Shown: positions 43,061-55,602, counted from the first letter of the stretch. The stretch is 64,000 nucleotides of DNA from Epiperipatus broadwayi (GCA_028023455.1 JAQFVV010006208.1:4012963-4076962), one strand, 5' to 3'. Made by a program: numbers and translations. Notes: generated by a model from the letters alone, not told the origin.

Positions 43061-45130
43061 GACTATTATAAATTTCAAGGTGAGATGATACAGGTTAAAG
43101 CCCATCTTAAAAATATTTAATGACTTTAATGATATGATAATTTTAAATATTTTCTATGAATAACAACTTAAATTAAGAAAGTGGAAACAAACTTTAATTA
43201 TCAATTTTTTAAATACATTTCCATTGATTATATTACACACTGTAAAATTTATGAAAATGTTATTAAAAATTAATAAAAGACTTGCAAAATGTAAGTAAAA
43301 AAAAGAATAAACTTTAATCACTAAATATTATTAAAATTTTGATATATAAGTTATCCTCTGATACAAAAAATTAAATATATATATAATTGGTATTTTTTTT
43401 TTGATTATAGATTTGTTGAACATATGTAAAAATAATCTTTTAATATACTATCTAGAACATAAATCTATTCAGATTACATATTTGATAAATTATAAGTTAT
43501 ATACGATCTTGATAAAATCATTATAATTTTATTGAGAAACATATATATATACAATGAAACCTGAACTATGATGCATCCAACTACATGAATTTGATTACAT
43601 GCTAATCAAAAAAAAGTAAATAAAAGAAAATGTAAACAAATAAATAATAAAAATGTTAAAATTTACAATCATTAAATTTTATATTTAGACTAAAGTTTTC
43701 ATGCAACCATAGTATTATTTAAACAGCTATTATTCATATAGAAAGAAAATGAAAATTATGAATATTAAATGATCTGATAAGTACAGATCATTTTTAATGG
43801 TTTTCTTTTTTAAAAAAAGTAAATCAAGGTGGCGCCCTCTATTTCTGATAAATGTAGAGGAAAAATTCTGATAAATTTCATTAAGAAGCTTAATTTTTTT
43901 AATTTTTTTTAAAAATTTATAACAATTTAAATATAAAATGTTTCTGTATAAATACTTTTTTAAAATTTAAATTTATGTACCTTTGCCTAATAATAATCAT
44001 TACTATGTGAAAGTTATTTTTTAGATATACTTTATGATGTTGTTAAAATTACCTAAGTTTAAATAAAACAGTAGCCAATAAAAATCTTTTGTTTTAGCTA
44101 TTTGGACTTATGTTAAATAGCCCATGATATAAAGTTCAAATGCAAAACAGAGATGGATATTTGACATTTAACCGAAAAAATTCAAATAAACTCAAACAAA
44201 GATTTTATATTTACTCCATGGTTAATCCAACAAGCTATCAAGTATTGATTATTTCATAATATCTAGTAGTTTCTATTCATGACATTCTTTTGAAACTCTC
44301 AACAAAATTAAAAATGAGAGAATGCATTAAAAAACTATCTAAAGATATGAATCGGAAGTCAAACTCCGATAATGCGCTATTTCATTTCTTTAATAATAAT
44401 ACATTATTTGTTATAACAAAGAAGTGTTTTAATAACTAAAGAAATCTCACTAATTAATGCTACAATTGTGTAAATGTGAATAATGGTTAAACTAAAAATA
44501 GGATTAGAATCTTTGGGAGCATGACACCTCTTTTAACAAAAATGAAGTCTATATCAAATTATGATTATTTTATAATCAGCAAGATATTCATTTGACAAAC
44601 CCAGATTAACATATAAATGTTAACTTTAGCTATAACTGAATACCCATTTACCAACTTCATTTAGATGGGTAGTACGATCGGTTATGAGCTAGCAACTTGA
44701 AAGAAAAGTCCTAATTAAATAAACATTGGAAATTGTTAAGTTATATCTTCATTAAATTATTCGTTAGTCCACTTTGCAGTTATTAAATCAAAATTTTGTT
44801 TTTCTTATTCTGTTTCAATTAATTAATATTAGTAACGTGAATGCAAAAGTAAAATGTAGACTTTATTGAAGCAGAGGTAAACAAAACCAGCCTTTAAAGT
44901 AAAAGTAGTTAAAGATAATTATTTTCCATATTGGGTAAATCTTTTAGGTACTATATTCAATCAACGATTACTTGTTAAATTTATTTGAATATGTTATCGG
45001 AAATTTCAAATGATGTTTTCTTTCTTGTTTTTTTTTTAAATGAGCTATCGATTGTGAAATACAACAAATGGGAATGTATCTATATAAAGTAGGAATGTTT
45101 AATATCTATTAATTGGTTATATGAATTATT
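43061..45130. other. AT-rich intergenic, nothing recognised
   Basis: About 2 kb of AT-rich DNA without any recognised feature. Confidence 0.45.
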
Positions 45131-45139
45131 TATTTAATT

Positions 45140-45415
45140 CTTCTTTCTTTTTTTTATGTATTGATTTCTACTTTTACATATACCATTTACAACTTTCTTA
45201 ATCACTTTAACAATATTATTTTTATATGAAAACTTTATTCTAACAGTTTCGACTGTCCTGCAGTCATCTTCAGAGCTGTTGGGTATTAAGAAATAGGATT
45301 GTAAAGAGTTCTGATGATGACTGTAGGACAGTCGAAACTGTTAGACTAAAGTTTTCGTATAAAAATAGTATTGTTAAAGTGTTTAAGGAAGTTGTAAATG
45401 GTATGATAAGAGTAA
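45140..45415. mobile_element. FB-D foldback, basic palindrome
   Basis: Arms of about 130 bp: TACCATTTACAACTTTCTTA, CACTTTAACAATATTATTT and AACAGTTTCGACTGTCCTGC, mirrored on the right. The cores are a minus CUGAAGA with stem II GACUG-CAGGA-CAGUC and GAAAC near 45247-45275, and a plus core at 45305-45345. Possible but imperfect flanking repeats lie near AATTATTTATTTA and AGTAATTTATTTA. This looks like the unexpanded version of the 50.5-kb array. Confidence 0.8.
45305..45345 (+). ncRNA. Hammerhead-like core (FB-D)
   Basis: CUGAUGA at 45311-45317, stem II GACUG-UAGGA-CAGUC at 45319-45333, GAAAC at 45334-45338, then UGUUAGACU. GACU can pair with AGUU just upstream. Core and stem II are clear; stem III and stem I are short. 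Confidence 0.72.
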
Positions 45416-45420
45416 TTTAT

Positions 45421-46955
45421 TTAGAAAATAAAAGATGGATTAAAATATTTTAAACATCTTTTCTTAATAAGTTAAACACGATTGCTTATTATTTTTTTCT
45501 GAAATTTCAATCTACATAGATTTTTTGATTTACTTGAGCTTTTTTCTGTAAGCATATTTCAAAGGAATATTTCATTCATCAGTTTAAATATACATAATCA
45601 AAATTATGTATATCAACATTATTTTTTTTATAGTTTACACAATCAATATTTGCATTTAATTTCATAAAAATTACAAGGAAAATAAAAGAGTTGGATAAAA
45701 TATAGTGATGAAAGAAATGTTGATGTTTTGCGATCATGCCTAAGTAACTATGATCACTATACTATTACATATAAAATGTTATAATAAATATAATTACAAA
45801 TTGTTCACAGTATAGCCACAGAAATAAGTATTGTATCATATTAATAACTAATTTATTCCAGCCTAATTCATTTGGAACACTTATTTTTTCAATGGATCAA
45901 CTGGTTTCTTAAATATGGAAGAGAGTATAAAAATATTAAAAATATTCAATAATTTCACATATAGCAGATAACAATTATTTGTAGAACTTTGATTTGTTTT
46001 AAAATATTCTCATTAAAGGGCAGTATAAAGTTTTTTTTAAATTTAGTAACATTTTTTAAACATTTTAAAATATTAATGTATATATCATATTTCAAATAAG
46101 TACATAATTATATAATTATAATAAATGAGTAACAAAATTTTCTATTTAAAATTGTTTGATAGTTTTTACTTTACAACAATTGTTTTTTTTTAAAAACTAA
46201 AGAAAAAACTTGCGATCATTATTTAAAACTGATAACAAGTACTATTTAACAATTTTAAATAGAAAACTTGGTTACAGATTTATTATACATATATAATTAT
46301 GTACACATACTAAATATGATATATACATTAAGAGTATATATATATATTAAGATGCTTTGCTGATCTCAAAATTTTATTTGTATGCTGGTTGGCTAAGCAA
46401 GTCCAATTTTAATTGAAGTTATAATTTTTATTTAAATTGTGTATTTTCATGTGGTATTATGTATATACATGCACATACTAATAGTGAACAGATTTTAAAA
46501 TTTAGCTATTTATTTCAATGTAACAATTTTTATATTTAAAAAAGTGAACTTTGTAACCAAATTTTATTATCTTTTAGTAAAATATTTTTATATAGTCCAG
46601 AACAAATGCTTAATCTGTAAAAAAAATTTTTGACTCTAACCCCATTCATTTTAATTAAAAATATAACAAAAATATAGTTTTATTTCTTTTAAGCATTGTT
46701 ATCTAGAAAATCCTTTATTTAATGTAATTAATTTAAAATTTCTTAATTAGTGTAAATTTTCTGACTTTTCTGAGTAGAAATTTTAATCACTGGTTTGTTA
46801 ATTAAGGAGATTCTTTAAATTCCTGAGTGAGACAAACAATGACTAATGGGTCTATGTAAGACTAACTGAAATTATTAATTATTCTACTCTGCCTACATTA
46901 TCTGAGGCTCTGTTATTTTGCTTGTGTTTTTATTTTCCCATGTTATATGTGCCCA
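45421..46955. other. AT-rich intergenic, nothing recognised
   Basis: About 1.5 kb with no recognised feature. Confidence 0.45.
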
Positions 46956-46959
46956 TCTA

Positions 46960-47200
46960 GAAAATGACCTTAGAACTCACTCCAGTTTCCATATAAGAAG
47001 CCATGTGTGGTTAAGACACCAAAGGATGAACTTCTCTCCAGCATGACCTCAATCCAGTATGTGCTAAATTTGTCTAACTGATCTGCTGAACCAACCAACT
47101 GCCAACATCCTAGACCTCGTCATAGCAAAGCGCTTTCTCAATAACTAAGAAATAATAGAAAGACCCTGTAAATACTGACCTGCCAAGAGTACATATTTAT
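46960..47200 (+). pseudogene. LINE endonuclease-domain scrap
   Basis: A locally less AT-rich patch. In one frame at about 47074-47147 it reads LTDLLNQPTANILDLVIAKR, which resembles the EPT-NILDLVLT segment of apurinic-type LINE endonucleases. Stops flank it. Short and low in support, but the composition change agrees. Confidence 0.5.
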
Positions 47201-48250
47201 GTAATCAACAGAAAGTAGTAATTCTTCACCTATGCCACTATGGACTAACTGTAAAATCTTTATCTGAACTTATATATATAACAGTAAGCCAGTAAATGAT
47301 AGATATATAGGTGTAAATTTTTTTATTAATATTTTGATTAATTGATATGTCATTGTAAATGTGTTTTATTAATTTTATTGTTTTATAAATATAATCATAA
47401 TTGTTTTTGTATATTTAGTAAATCCTTTAATTTCTTTGACAGTTGAGAATTATGTTTAATAAAACACAATACTTTTCTAGAATTATTATTTTGTTTCTCA
47501 GAAAGTTATTTAAAAGAATCTCAGCAAGATTTTTTCCCCTTTCCCATTTCATAATTATTTTAAACCACCCAGATTCTCTTTAGCACTTTGTAGTAAGTTT
47601 CTGTCAATTTTAAATTTAAAAAAAAAGAAGAAAATCTGGATTAATATTTTTTAAAAATACGTTTTAAATAATAATGCCTTAGAACTTGACATATACATTC
47701 TTGCTAGATGTGTGTAGATGTTTGTATAATTATTTTATATATGTTAAACTTTTAAAATAATGGCAATTTTCTTCTTCTTGTGATTATATCATATGTGCTG
47801 AAGAAAAAAGAGATTATAGGCTTGTGGGTGTGCATGCATATAAATGATCCCTTTTTGGATACCATGGGAGATTTATTTATATATTTGACTTTATATTTAC
47901 CATTGAGTTCAGTAAAGTTTCTGATCATGCTCATTTATATATTTTTATCTGTTTTAATTGATATTTATTTACCATTTGAAAGTTGGGATCCTTATTGCTT
48001 TTGTATTGGGTCAGGTGTAGTAAACCTTTCCATGTCTTTATATATTTTTCACCTTTATTTAACATGGGTTACTTAGGGCCTTCTTATTCTTGTTCATTAT
48101 TTGTTTCCTCTCATGACTGGGTCTTAAATATGAGCTGTGTTATTAAACTCATCACATGTGAGCTTTTTTAATAATAAAGTCTGCCAATGTTTAATTATCC
48201 ATTAACATTTTGCAAAGATAAGTACACACATCTGCAATTGTCAAGCATAA
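47201..48250. other. AT-rich intergenic, nothing recognised
   Basis: The 98-codon plus frame at 47780 is Leu/Ile/Tyr/Phe-rich, without a motif, and overlaps open frames on other strands. I treat it as chance. Confidence 0.4.
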
Positions 48251-48257
48251 GGAGACT

Positions 48258-48465
48258 TAAATTAATAAACATCACATGATCACCACTTCTTATGCCACAA
48301 GCCAGAAACTGACAAAGGCCACAAGCCATAAACTAGTCTGCGGATATTGTATGAGTAGGCACTAGATGGGTATTTTATGCACAAGCCTTCTAGCATCCAT
48401 TGATTACTCTAGCTTGCTGTGTGTGGCAATATGTATAATGAGTTTTGCCTGTTTTAACATATGAA
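48258..48465 (+). mobile_element. FB-A copy with rearranged hammerhead
   Basis: The CACATGATCACC leader jumps at TTATGCC directly to ACAAGCCAGAAACT (stem II to stem III). It jumps again to GACAAAGGCCACAAGCC, so part of the ribozyme is repeated. The right arm then runs to GAGTTTTGCCTGTTTTAA. Confidence 0.75.
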
Positions 48466-49525
48466 GACTTCTATTATAGTCACACTTAATTATTTAATGA
48501 ATAAAGTTAGTTCAAAGGGGAGAATCGTAACAACACTCAAAATATATTAACTACTTTTTTTATGAAGGATTATACTCAGTTTTAATATATGATTGAGCTA
48601 AATATAGTTCAAACTACTATTAATGTAAGTTTTTTATTTTATTATTATTGCCTAATTAATAAACATTATTGATAATTGTTAAATTTGGCTGATCTTTTGC
48701 TACTGTTGTCTGCCCTGTCAATTGTTCATCTTGCAAGAATCTCTGCTATCCCTGATCTAGAAGCAATAATTAATTTATATATAGATGAACAGCTGTGTAA
48801 GCACTTGTAAAGAATACCCATATCAACAAATTAGAAATAGTTTAGGCTGAAGGTCTAGTGGTATTTTGTTGAACGATATTAAGTGCAAGCTGTCTCGTAT
48901 AATATATATTAATTTACTGCAGAAATATATAATGATATCAATATGCTATATGTGTGATATTGATTTAAAATAAAATTATACGTATTCTGTGAAGTTCATT
49001 TACAATATCCAGTCAATGCAATAAACATTAAAGCCAATAGCATTCCCCCAATAAATATCGGTCATTCAATTTGACAACATTCATTTGCTGTTACAGCTAT
49101 TATAATGCAAACATGCAAATTCAATAAAATTAATGCCCAGTTTAATTACCTCCATATGCAGGTGGAAATTTTGCTAACTCCCCATCAGTCATGCTCTGAC
49201 AAAGATACTCCATGTCGAAAGCCTGGCTTAGCGCACATTAATAAATTTATTTTATGCTTATTTTGTGTCACCATAATTATTATTTATTTGTTTATTTGTG
49301 TAATATATATATGTATTATTATAACGATAAAAATAATAATAATAATAAAAATAATAAATATAATTGTAATTAAATATTGTATATAGTCTTTCAATCCACA
49401 GAAGTACTTTCAGTTAATTCCTTAACTTGCTCAACTGCCGTTAAATTATGTATTATGTACGCATACTAAATATGATAAATACATAAAGGATATACATTTT
49501 ACCTTATAGCAGAAATATCTGATAT
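48466..49525. other. AT-rich intergenic, nothing recognised
   Basis: Includes an (AAT)n-rich patch near 49328-49360; no gene or repeat family. Confidence 0.4.
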
Positions 49526-49529
49526 TTTT

Positions 49530-49628
49530 TTTCCATATGACATAGCATCGTCTGGGAGGTGAACCCACAACCGTCTGCAACCAGCTTGCAAGGCAACTGC
49601 GCTGACCTCTCGGTTAACAACACTTGAT
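49530..49628 (-). mobile_element. tRNA-derived SINE copy 7
   Basis: CATATGACATAGCATCGTC, GGTGAACCCACAACC and GACCTCTCGGTTAACAACACTTGA in plus sense. A 10-bp internal deletion relative to copy 1 lies between CTGCAA and CCAGC. No clear duplication. Confidence 0.82.
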
Positions 49629-49630
49629 GC

Positions 49631-49790
49631 AATTAGTGTTTTTAGATTTAACTTGAAATAAAAGCATGGGGAGAGGCCTAGAAATTAAGTAAGTCAATCT
49701 CTCTTTTTTTATAAGAAGGGATTGACTTAATTAATTTCTGCCCCCCCCCCACTTATGCTTTTATTTCAAGTTAAATCCAAAAACTCCAAT
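49631..49790. repeat. MITE-like foldback (160 bp)
   Basis: AATTAGTGTTTTTAGATTTA, ACTTGAAATAAAAGCAT and AGTCAATC are mirrored by GATTGACTTAA, ATGCTTTTATTTCAAGT and CCAAAAACTCCAATT. It sits right next to the SINE. Confidence 0.75.
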
Positions 49791-50437
49791 TGTGGTTGAA
49801 GAAACAACTATTTATTTCCTTTTAGTGCGCAGCCAATAAAAGCATTTAATATACAAAAAAATTTTTTATCTCTATTATTATCAGTGTATATTTTCAAAAT
49901 TAAAAAAAGGATTTTAATTAATTGCTACAAAATGTAGCTATTAATTTAAACATAAATTTTGCAACAAATTAAGTTTTCAAAAGTTCACCAGATTTTTTTG
50001 AAGAAAAATTAAAAAAATAAGAGAGGTAGCAAATAACTTGTTTATGTAGAAATATATAGCAAGCATATAAATATAGTATATATTAAAAACAATTATTACA
50101 TTTAATATGTGGCAGATTAATTGCATTGGTTTGTCTATGAGTATTTATGTATATGTCTATATATTATAATATATGCACAGATATACATTTTTGAGTGCTA
50201 ATATAATGCATTATCTATTAGCTTCATTGATCTACATTATACTTATCATTAAGTGAATGTAGTGAAATAAAATATCTATGCTTGAATTCATGGCCTCAAG
50301 AATCTATTAAATAAAATCAAGAAAATAAAAATTTATTTTCAAAAGCAATTCGAATTACTTAATAAAAAAGTATGTATGCAGAAATAAAAATCTCTAACAA
50401 ATGTCTGCTTTATTCTTGAATTTACAATGTCTACATT
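49791..50437. other. AT-rich intergenic, nothing recognised
   Basis: No feature recognised before the duplication at 50438. Confidence 0.4.
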
Positions 50438-50452
50438 TACTCCCTGAATTTA

Positions 50453-51556
50453 ATTTTAGTCTTTTTCTTATGTACTGATTTCTATTTTTACATATCATAC
50501 CATTTACAACTTTCTTAAACACTTTAATAATAATATGTTTTATCAAAACTATTCTTACAGTTTTGACCGTCCTGATGATGACTACAGGACAACTATAACA
50601 ATAAAGTCTTGATATAAATATTAATTGTATAATTATATATTTGGATATTGTAACTCTGATGATGACTGCAGGACAGTTGAAACTCTTAATAATAAAGTTT
50701 TGATATAAATATTAATTGTATAATTATATATTTGGATATTATAGCTCTGATGACTGCAGGACAGTTGAAACTGTAAGAATAAAGTTTAGATATAAATATT
50801 AATTGTATAATTATATATTTGGATATTGTAACTCTGATGATGACCGCAGGACAGTCGAAACTCTTAATAATAAAGGTTTGATATAAATATTAATTGTATA
50901 ATTATATATTTGAATATTGTAACTCTGATGATGACTGCAGGACAGTCGAAACTCTTAATAATAAAGGTTTGATATAAATATTAATTGTATAATTATATAT
51001 TTGGATATTATAGCTCCGATGACTGCAGGACAGTTGAAACTGTAAGAATAAAGTTTAGATATAAATATTAATTGTATAATTATATATTTGGATATTGTAG
51101 CTCTGATGATGACTGCAGGACAGTCGAAACTCTTAATAATAAAGTTTTGATATAAATATTAATTGTATAATTATATATTTGGATATTGTAGCTCTGATGA
51201 TGACTGCAGGACAGTTGAAACTGTAAGAATAAAGTTTAGATATAAATATTAATTGTATAATTATATATTTGAATATTGTAACTCTGATGATTACTGCAGG
51301 ACAGTCGAAACTCTTAATAATAAAGTTTTGATATAAATATTAATTGTATAATTATATATTTGGATATTGTAGCTCTGATGATGACTGCAGGACAGTCGAA
51401 ACTCTTAATAATAAAGTTTTGATATAAATATTAATTGTATAATTATATATTTGGATATTGTAGCTCTGATGATGACTGCAGGACAGTCAAAACTGTAAGA
51501 ATAAAATTTTGATAAAAAAATATTATTGTTGAAGTGTTTAAGAAAGTTATAAGTGG
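50453..51556. mobile_element. FB-D element expanded by a hammerhead tandem array
   Basis: The outer arms TACCATTTACAACTTTCTTA and TAAGAAAGTTATAAGTGGTA are the FB-D ends seen at 45.1 kb. The whole unit is flanked by perfect 15-bp repeats (tactccctgaattta) at 50438-50452 and 51557-51571. The array of about eleven units lies inside these ends, so it either inserted already expanded or grew after insertion. Confidence 0.88.
50571..51510 (+). repeat. 91-bp tandem array, each unit with a hammerhead core
   Basis: Unit cores start near 50571, 50654, 50745, 50832, 50923, 51014, 51102, 51192, 51282, 51373 and 51464. Spacing is 91 bp, or 87 bp where GATGACTGC lost four bases. A unit has CUCUGAUGA, UGACUGCAGGACAGUC (stem II) and GAAAC. 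Two 3' forms follow: UCUUAAUAAUAAAGUUUUG or UGUAAGAAUAAAGUUUAG. The spacer AUAUAAAUAUUAAUUGUAUA and a UUGGAUAUUGUA end complete it. The two forms are interspersed, and the two 4-bp deletions both occur with the second form, so blocks were copied together. Confidence 0.9.
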
Positions 51557-51571
51557 TACTCCCTGAATTTA

Positions 51572-53925
51572 CGAAGGGTGTAGGTTGAATATTGCTTACT
51601 TTTATTTCACACAAATTTTATGCAGGGACAGTCCTGCTTTTTATGTAATATATATTTTTATTGCAAATTATATTATTTTCTTCATTTTATTACTATACAT
51701 TTGTAAGAGTAAATTCAAGTTTATATGTGGATGTCATAAATTGAAGAATGAAAGCAGACATTTCTTACAGATTTTAATTTCTGCATACATTTTATTTGTC
51801 TTTAATATATATATATATTGTTATGTAATTGATATTATTTTGGAAAATAAATTATTATTATTGCAAAATCGATTATTTTCTTGATTTAAAAGCTTATAAA
51901 ATAGTTTCTTAAGGATTATGAAATTTAATAAATGTTAATTTCAAAAAATAACAAATACCACCTGTTTAATATTTAATAATAAAATTGACAGTTGCCATAT
52001 AAGTGAATTGTTATGACTCAACTTACCTTCAAATAATGAACTTGCCCAGATTAAGCATTCGTAGCAATGAACCAATGAATTGATGGATAGATAAAATCAA
52101 CCAATGACAGAAATAGGTCAGCAAGTGAAAATGTTCCCTGAATCTGCCTGCAAAGGAAGAAAATCTAGCTATAAAATGGCCATCTTTTTGGAGATCAAGC
52201 CTAGGGTGCCCATATGTTCTGATTTTTGTGGATTTGTCCCAGTTTTATGTCTCTTGTTCTGATGTCCCAACATATAATTGTTCGGTTTTGTTAACCTCAT
52301 TTTTATTTTTAATTTTAGACTTAATTTTTTTATATTTATTTCAAATTAATATTTATTTATTTAACATTTAATAATTAAATTTTAGATTGAGTTATCGGTA
52401 ATTTTTCCAAAATTGAAATGGCTTCCCATTATTTTGGGGTGAAAGAAATAAGTGATTTCAACTTATGATTTTGTTTTAATGGACAATACTATGTATACAA
52501 ACAATTGTTTTTGATTATATTATGAAACAAGTATATTGCTTGTAATATAAATGTGATATATTTTCTGGTCATGTGTTCTGATTTGCCCTGTGAAAATATG
52601 AACACACTATTCAAACGAGACAACAGTGGATTACCTTGATTGTCCATATTGATTGGAATGCAGTGAAACAAGTTCACAATCAGCTGGAAGTTGCTAAAAT
52701 TTAAACCTGACATGAGGCAGCTATCCTGGTACCCTTGAAACTATTAGGTACTCGTTTTGAAAGTAACCTGAAATCTCTTGCTTCAATAGTTTTATAACAA
52801 CTTTGTATTCGATTAGTAATAATATTTTAATAAAATATTTCACTAAATTGTGCAAATCCTTGTTTATTATAATTGTATAACCAAGTCAGAAATGGTGCGG
52901 TTGGAAAAAAGAAATTTTCCTTATAGCTGGAAAAAAGTTATTAAAATGGAAAAAATTGGGTCGTTAGAGAAGTTTGATCAAGGCTATCTGGAAAATTGAC
53001 CAACTTACATGGACTAGATGCTCTTTCACCTGCAAGAAAATCAAAGTAAAAAACCAGGATTAAAATTACTGACATTCATAATGATTTGTGGTGTGCAATA
53101 AATGAAATTTTGCGCTTGATTTTGACAGGGCTATTTTTACCGTCAAACCACAATGACAAAGCAAAGATATTTCAGTCTCTAAACTCAAGGAGAATCACAG
53201 AAAATGGAAAGATTTTGCTGTTAGCATTTAGCAGTGAGTTCAGAGATTTATTAAATGAAGTGCTAAGTGATTATTGCATTTGCAGATATGTAATCGTAGT
53301 CTCAGGATGAAATTGTTAATGGATATGAATACTACCTCCAACTCCATAGTCTCACAAGCAACTCTGACTGAATCTATGGTGATACAGATCACTCAGTTAA
53401 AGGAAAAGTAGTCCAAACATTAATCTATAGATCAGAAAGCCAGATCATCTAAAGACTCTTCTAATCATAACAAAGTTTAAGAGATATACTATTGATTATA
53501 ATATTATGAGAGTTTGTTAGAGATATAACAAACTGTAACATGCATGGACAGTATGTCCATTCAGAAATACAGTTTACAAATTTTGTAAACCAATCAAATA
53601 GAAGCTGCTTGTTTTAAAAGAAACAGCAAAAAAGGAAACCTTTCTTAAAAATCTAACAAATGAAATAAAATGAGACTATTAATATCAATAATGTTAAAGA
53701 TGTGACCAGCACAAATTCAGTTTTTAAGACCTGAGTTATAGATTCTGGATCTACAGTCATCATTGTGTTGGAAAATATATGGGCCATTATTAACAGATAA
53801 AATCGAAATAAACAGTAACTACAATTTAGCAACGAAACAAAGGCAATTAAATCCCTTTCTTGGGGGTAAAATAAAATAAAATCCACTATGCAAAAAAGCT
53901 ATATATACATGCCTTATATGTATAA
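51572..53925. other. Intergenic, nothing firmly recognised
   Basis: About 2.3 kb. The stretch near 52200-52275 (GGGTGCCCATATGTTCTGAT, TTGTCCCAG, GATGTCCCAAC) resembles a widespread short interspersed sequence around GTCCCGATTTT, but I cannot place its ends. The 74-codon plus frame at 53086 (LRLILTGLFLPSNHNDK onward) is less AT-rich but matches nothing I know. Confidence 0.4.
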
Positions 53926-53929
53926 GCTA

Positions 53930-54125
53930 TATATACAGATGGACCATTGAAATTTTAAACTAAATTGCAAAAGATTGTAAATGACCCAGAAAGAGACTAC
54001 ATATGAGATGGATGAAATAAAGTGTGCAGGGTGATGAGAAGAAAGGGTAGAGATCGGAGAAGATGGATTAAACTTGGAGAGACCTTCATTCTGCAATGGA
54101 TTGATAATGGTTGACAATGATGATA
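53930..54125 (+). pseudogene. RTE-like 3' end, copy 2
   Basis: Decayed plus-strand frames give RWTIEI, RPRKRLHMRWMKSV, RRWIKLGETFILQW and then a TGATGATG end. They match the C-terminus of the element at 19.7 kb. 5'-truncated, as is usual for LINEs. The 67-codon minus frame is its shadow. Confidence 0.8.
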
Positions 54126-54780
54126 TGCCTTTAGTTGGTTTGGCAAGTGAACATAGTACTGCTTAAGTTTTAATTTATTTGATTAATTAGGATTTATCGT
54201 GGTAAAATTGAATCAGCTTATAAATATTGGCAAATGGAGTCAGCGGCCTGCAGAGGCTATGAGTAATATAAAAATCAAAAAGTGAGTCAATTAATATGAT
54301 AGACTTGTAGTTAAATGCATCAGTCAAACAGCAAATTGATTGTTCTCTGGACCACTACTGACCCTGGATTTCAATGATTACTGCAATAGATCTATCATGA
54401 GTGGTCAACAAAAAACTTGATGAATTGCATTTGGACTATTAGACTCAAAATGTTAGAGCTCTCGATAAAAAATAACTTCGTTATTTAAAGATCAAAAACT
54501 GTGATTTCATCAGCCCACTGGTCCTAATTGCTTAAAATTTTACACCACGAGCCGCCAGGAATTGTCAAAAAGAATGTTAACTAGATTTTACATCTGGAAG
54601 TTTGCCATTATAAATATAATAATTTAGAAATATAAATTTAAATAAAAAAGATACTTTTAATTGGAAAAAAAGGAGAGGGATATGGGGTAACTCATTATTT
54701 TTTCTTTGAAATTCATTGATCTGTGGTTTGTGTTTGCGTGTGTGCTTGTCTGTAAGGAAATTCATAGTTTTGAAACTAAT
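54126..54780. other. Intergenic, nothing recognised
   Basis: No repeat family or frame of note. Confidence 0.4.
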
Positions 54781-54784
54781 ATTG

Positions 54785-54910
54785 TGTGCTATTACTAACA
54801 GTTGAATGTATTTGGAATATTTAAATAAAGTTAAGTTTTTCGAAAGACATTCAATACTCATATTAGATGATGGAAATAGTCCAATATATAAATACAACTA
54901 AAACGCCATC
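54785..54910 (+). repeat. FB-K tail fragment
   Basis: ATTACTAACAGTTGAATGTA, AATATTTAAATAAAGTT and TAGATGATGGAAATAGTCCA match the outer part of the FB-K arm at 38.5 kb. The tRNA-like and hammerhead-like parts are missing. Confidence 0.6.
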
Positions 54911-55042
54911 ATCACAAACCTTCAGGAAAATACTAATACTGGAATAGTTGTGGATTAAAAAATTTTAAAAATTTATGTTGAAATAAGTTTTGAACTAAAA
55001 CGTAATTATTGTTTTGAAGCCATATCCATTTATTATCTTTTT

Positions 55043-55144
55043 TTTTAAAGTGTCATAGCATCGGCCGGAACGCGAACCCGCAACCCGGGCAACTGCCTGC
55101 AAGTGCAAGGCAGTCGCACTGACCTCTCGACCACCAATGCAAGA
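55043..55144 (-). mobile_element. tRNA-derived SINE copy 8
   Basis: TGTCATAGCATCGGCCGG, CGCGAACCCGCAACCCGGG and GACCTCTCGACCACCAATGC in plus sense. Flanked by a perfect 16-bp duplication (catttattatcttttt) at 55027-55042 and 55145-55160. Confidence 0.9.
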
Positions 55145-55600
55145 CATTTATTATCTTTTTATCTTGTGATTTTTACAATATTTCAATTATTATTCTATGT
55201 TTACAAAAAAGTGCTTGGACACCATACAACATTTCATTTAACAATTAAACATTTATTTTGCTAATTGTGATTAATCTAATGTATTTCAAAAATAAATAAT
55301 TATTATTTGTAATTAACACACACAAAAATCCAGTTTGGTTCTTAAAATTTGATGCTGTTTGTATTATAACTAAATAGTTGATTTGCACATCCAAAAATGT
55401 GAAACCTGATTGTCTAACCACCTTTTATAAGTATTATCACCAGCTTTACTTTATTTTATAATATAGAAAAATATATATTTTATGGGACACCACACCAACA
55501 TGTTCTTAACTGATGTCTTAAGAATGGAAAATAACTGCACAGTCTTATATCTTACAATATCTCAATTTAAATTCAACATTGAAGTGTGGAATAACAACAA
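55145..55600. other. AT-rich intergenic, nothing recognised
   Basis: No feature recognised. Confidence 0.4.
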
Positions 55601-55602
55601 TC

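Noticed and set aside
47780-48171. Overlapping hydrophobic frames of 98 and 62 codons
   Set aside because: AT-rich chance frames, with a third open frame on the other strand; no motif and no splice or promoter context.
53086-53310. 74-codon frame with slightly gene-like composition
   Set aside because: No domain recognised and no neighbouring exon-like frame; left as unassigned.
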